Shown: piece after piece, positions 13,591 through 15,528 of the stretch
Numbering within the stretch: the first letter of the stretch is position 1
How the letters are laid out: each line of letters begins with the position of its first letter
DNA from: Pseudomonadota bacterium
GTDB lineage: Bacteria; Pseudomonadota; Gammaproteobacteria; Steroidobacterales; Steroidobacteraceae
Assembly (NCBI GenBank): GCA_003242275.1
Contig: QGUX01000052.1
Coordinates: 1-15,528, forward strand
Direction of reading: 5' to 3'
Length of the DNA stretch: 15,528 bases
The notes under the pieces: model-generated
What the model was told of the DNA's origin: nothing
Databases searched by the model: none
The model's input: only the letters and a program-made list of their open reading frames with translations
Made by a program: the position numbers and the translations under genes

Positions 13591-15528
13591 TCATGCCGCG
13601 GAAAGGGCGGCCAGCACCCGCCCGGGCAGCAGCGGATAGCGCTGCATGCGCCGGCCGGTGGCGTCGAAGAAGGCATTGGCGATGGCCGCGGCGGCGGCGG
13701 CCATGGTCTCCTCGCCGGCGCCGGTGGAGCGCTCCCCGGGGCGCTGCACCACCACGGCGCGGATCTCCGGCGCGACGCGCATGCGCAGGATGGGATAGGA
13801 GGCCCAGTCCAGGCTGGTGACCCGCCGCGCGTCGAATCGCACTTCCTCGAGCAGCAGGCGGCTGGCGGTCTGCACCAGCTGCCCCTCGATCTGCCGCTCG
13901 ACGATCAGCGGATTGACCACCATGCCGGCGTCCAGCGCGCCGGTGAGGCGGAGGACGCGCACGACGCCCGTCTGCGTGTCGACCTCGATTTCGGCCATGG
14001 CGGCGCCATGGGAGATGAGGTGCGTGCCCAGTCCCAGGCCGCGGCCGCGGCGCACGCGTCCGCCGGTGATGCGTCCCGGCGTGAAGGGCCGCTGCCAGCC
14101 GCCCGCCTCGGCCGCGGCGTCGAGCACACCGCGCCAGCGCTCATCCTTGATGTTGCGGCGGCGGAACTCCAGCGGGTCGATGCCGAGTTCGAAGGCCAGG
14201 GCATCCACGGCCTGCTCGGACACGAACGCGAACGACAGGTCCAGCGGCGAGCGCAGCCAGGCGCCGCGCAGCCAGTCCAGCGCCGGCAGGCGGTGGTTGA
14301 GCAGCTTCACGTTCGGGATGTCGTACATGCCGCCGCACACCAGCGGGTTCACGCCCTGCACGGGCACGGGGGGCCATTCCGCCGCTGGCGCCACGCCCGC
14401 GAGCTGGCTGGTGGTTTCCACCTGGCTCCAGTTGTGCTGCCAGCCTTCATATTCATAGGCGACGATGCGTCCCCGTGCATCGGCCGCGATGCGCACCTCG
14501 CCCACATGCGGCGGGCCGTAGGTGTCCCAGCCATGCTCGTCGTGGCGCATGAACTGCACGCGCACCGGCGCGCCGGTCAGGCGGGACATCAGCGCCGCGG
14601 CCTGCGCGACGTCGTCGTAGCAGCTGTGGCCGTAGGTGCCGGCGCTCTCGGCGAACTGCACGGTGAGGTTGCGCTCGGGCATGTCCAGCAGCGTGGCGAT
14701 GCCGCGGCGGCAGGCGAAGATGTCCTGCGAGGAGGCGATCACCAGGCCCCGGTCGTCGCGGATGTCTGCCAGCGCGCAGCTGGGTGCGAAGGGTGCGTGC
14801 GCCTGGTAGGGGCCGTAGCCGGCGAACCGCACGCGCTTCGCCGCGTTTTCGGCGGCGGTGGCCGGATCGCCGCGCGAGGCCACCACATTGTCGATGGTGG
14901 CGGCTTCGCGCATGGCCGCATGCAGGCCGTCGGTGCCGGGCAGCGGCGGCGGCTCTTCCCAGGTGACGCGAAGTGCGGCCGCGGCGCGCACCGCGTCCCA
15001 CTCCCGCGGCGCCACCACGCCGATGAAGTCCTGCCGGCGCAGCACGCGTGCGCCAGGGATGTGCGCGATGCTCCCGGCATCCACCTCCAGCACGCGTGCA
15101 CCGGCGTCATGGCGCGCCTGGCCGCGCGGCCGCACCACGCGCCCGTGCAGCATCCCCGGCAGGCGGATGTGCTGGATGTAGGTGTGCATGCCGTCGACGC
15201 GGCTGCGAAGGTCCGTGCGCGGCACGCGTTGCCCCACCACCCTGTAGGCGGAGGCGGGCTTCACCGGCGCGGCGCCGTCGATGCGGACCTGCAGCGCGCG
15301 GCCGCCGACCAGCTCGCCATAGCCCACGCGCCGCGACGGCGCAGTTGTGACGAATACCTCGCCACGTTCCACGCCGAGCGACCCGGCCGGGGCGCCGAGC
15401 CTGGCCGCCGCCAGCTCGAGCAGTTTCGCGCGCGCGTGCGCGGCGGCCTGCGCCGCCTGCGGCCGGCCGCGCTGCACCGAGGCGCTGGAGTAGGTTCCGC
15501 CCTGGTTGGGCGAACGCTGCGTGTCGAG
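13591..15528 (-). CDS. Molybdopterin-binding subunit of a xanthine dehydrogenase-family hydroxylase (partial)
   Basis: The C-terminal 645 residues of a large molybdenum subunit; the frame stays open to the window edge, so the GTG at 15477 is internal and the N-terminus lies outside. The order of motifs fits the COG1529 / isoquinoline 1-oxidoreductase beta type: SPNQGGTYSS at the edge, VGQRVPRTDLRSRVDG, HIRLPGMLHGRVVRP, TYGHSCYDDVAQAAAL, CGGMYDIPNVKLLNHRLPAL, WLRSPLDLSFAFVSEQAVDA and AMAEIEVDTQTGVVRVLRL. The likely catalytic Glu is in GAGEE (codon at 13711-13713). The segment after it (TMAAAAAAIANAFF) lacks the prolines common in relatives (GxGExxxPP). The 2Fe-2S small subunit normally encoded nearby is not in the window. 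The substrate is probably an N-heterocycle or aldehyde, unproven. Confidence 0.88.
   Translation of the reverse strand, partial: LDTQRSPNQGGTYSSASVQRGRPQAAQAAAHARAKLLELAAARLGAPAGSLGVERGEVFVTTAPSRRVGYGELVGGRALQVRIDGAAPVKPASAYRVVGQRVPRTDLRSRVDGMHTYIQHIRLPGMLHGRVVRPRGQARHDAGARVLEVDAGSIAHIPGARVLRRQDFIGVVAPREWDAVRAAAALRVTWEEPPPLPGTDGLHAAMREAATIDNVVASRGDPATAAENAAKRVRFAGYGPYQAHAPFAPSCALADIRDDRGLVIASSQDIFACRRGIATLLDMPERNLTVQFAESAGTYGHSCYDDVAQAAALMSRLTGAPVRVQFMRHDEHGWDTYGPPHVGEVRIAADARGRIVAYEYEGWQHNWSQVETTSQLAGVAPAAEWPPVPVQGVNPLVCGGMYDIPNVKLLNHRLPALDWLRGAWLRSPLDLSFAFVSEQAVDALAFELGIDPLEFRRRNIKDERWRGVLDAAAEAGGWQRPFTPGRITGGRVRRGRGLGLGTHLISHGAAMAEIEVDTQTGVVRVLRLTGALDAGMVVNPLIVERQIEGQLVQTASRLLLEEVRFDARRVTSLDWASYPILRMRVAPEIRAVVVQRPGERSTGAGEETMAAAAAAIANAFFDATGRRMQRYPLLPGRVLAALSAA

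Noticed and set aside
1..15528. Defence system, prophage, integron, insertion sequence, CRISPR or tRNA
   Set aside because: No transposase, integrase, spacer-repeat array, terminal repeat or tRNA-like fold was seen. All large frames with convincing motifs are accounted for by the listed genes.

Overview
The window is G+C-rich throughout, with G/C-ending codons and long antisense shadow frames. Its gene content (a fused glucosylglycerol-phosphate synthase/phosphatase, an UrcA-family protein, a YtrA-type GntR regulator with its own ABC exporter, YadG/YadH homologues, bactofilin) suggests a gammaproteobacterium near the Xanthomonadales. That placement is inferred from family membership only. The window holds no rRNA, tRNA, CRISPR array, insertion sequence or phage gene. 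It reads as ordinary chromosome with a few oddities.

Layout. Positions 1-127 are a low-complexity edge with runs of eight or nine G or C. From 128 to 3876, three minus-strand genes run ggpPS-like osmolyte enzyme, HupE/UreJ membrane protein, then a membrane-anchored hypothetical protein; the last two are tightly coupled. A divergent intergenic region (3877-4161) separates them from a plus-strand CsgG-like secreted protein gene (4162-5088), which is split by an in-frame amber codon and followed by a good intrinsic terminator. An EamA-type transporter gene follows (5185-6105). Next is a compact operon: YtrA-type repressor, ABC ATPase, ABC permease and a 60-residue small protein (6249-8417), with ATGA overlaps between its first three genes. 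An UrcA-family exported protein (8621-8992) ends tail to tail with a minus-strand gene, sharing a CTAG.

On the minus strand, a yadG-yadH-like ABC exporter pair (12413 to 10717) is followed after 27 nt by a winged-helix/TPR regulator (10689 to 8989). Upstream of that pair, bactofilin and a zinc-ribbon protein form a translationally coupled pair (13476 to 12578). The window closes with the C-terminal 645 residues of a molybdenum hydroxylase large subunit (13591 to beyond 15528).

Functional themes are osmolyte synthesis (ggpPS), two separate ABC-2 exporters each beside or within an operon with a regulator, and cell-envelope proteins (CsgG-like, bactofilin, UrcA). No single novel system spans the window. 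The best leads are the amber-interrupted CsgG-like gene, the triple 9-bp repeat at the YtrA promoter/start, the small protein ending the YtrA operon, the HupE-anchor pair, and the zinc-ribbon/bactofilin pair.
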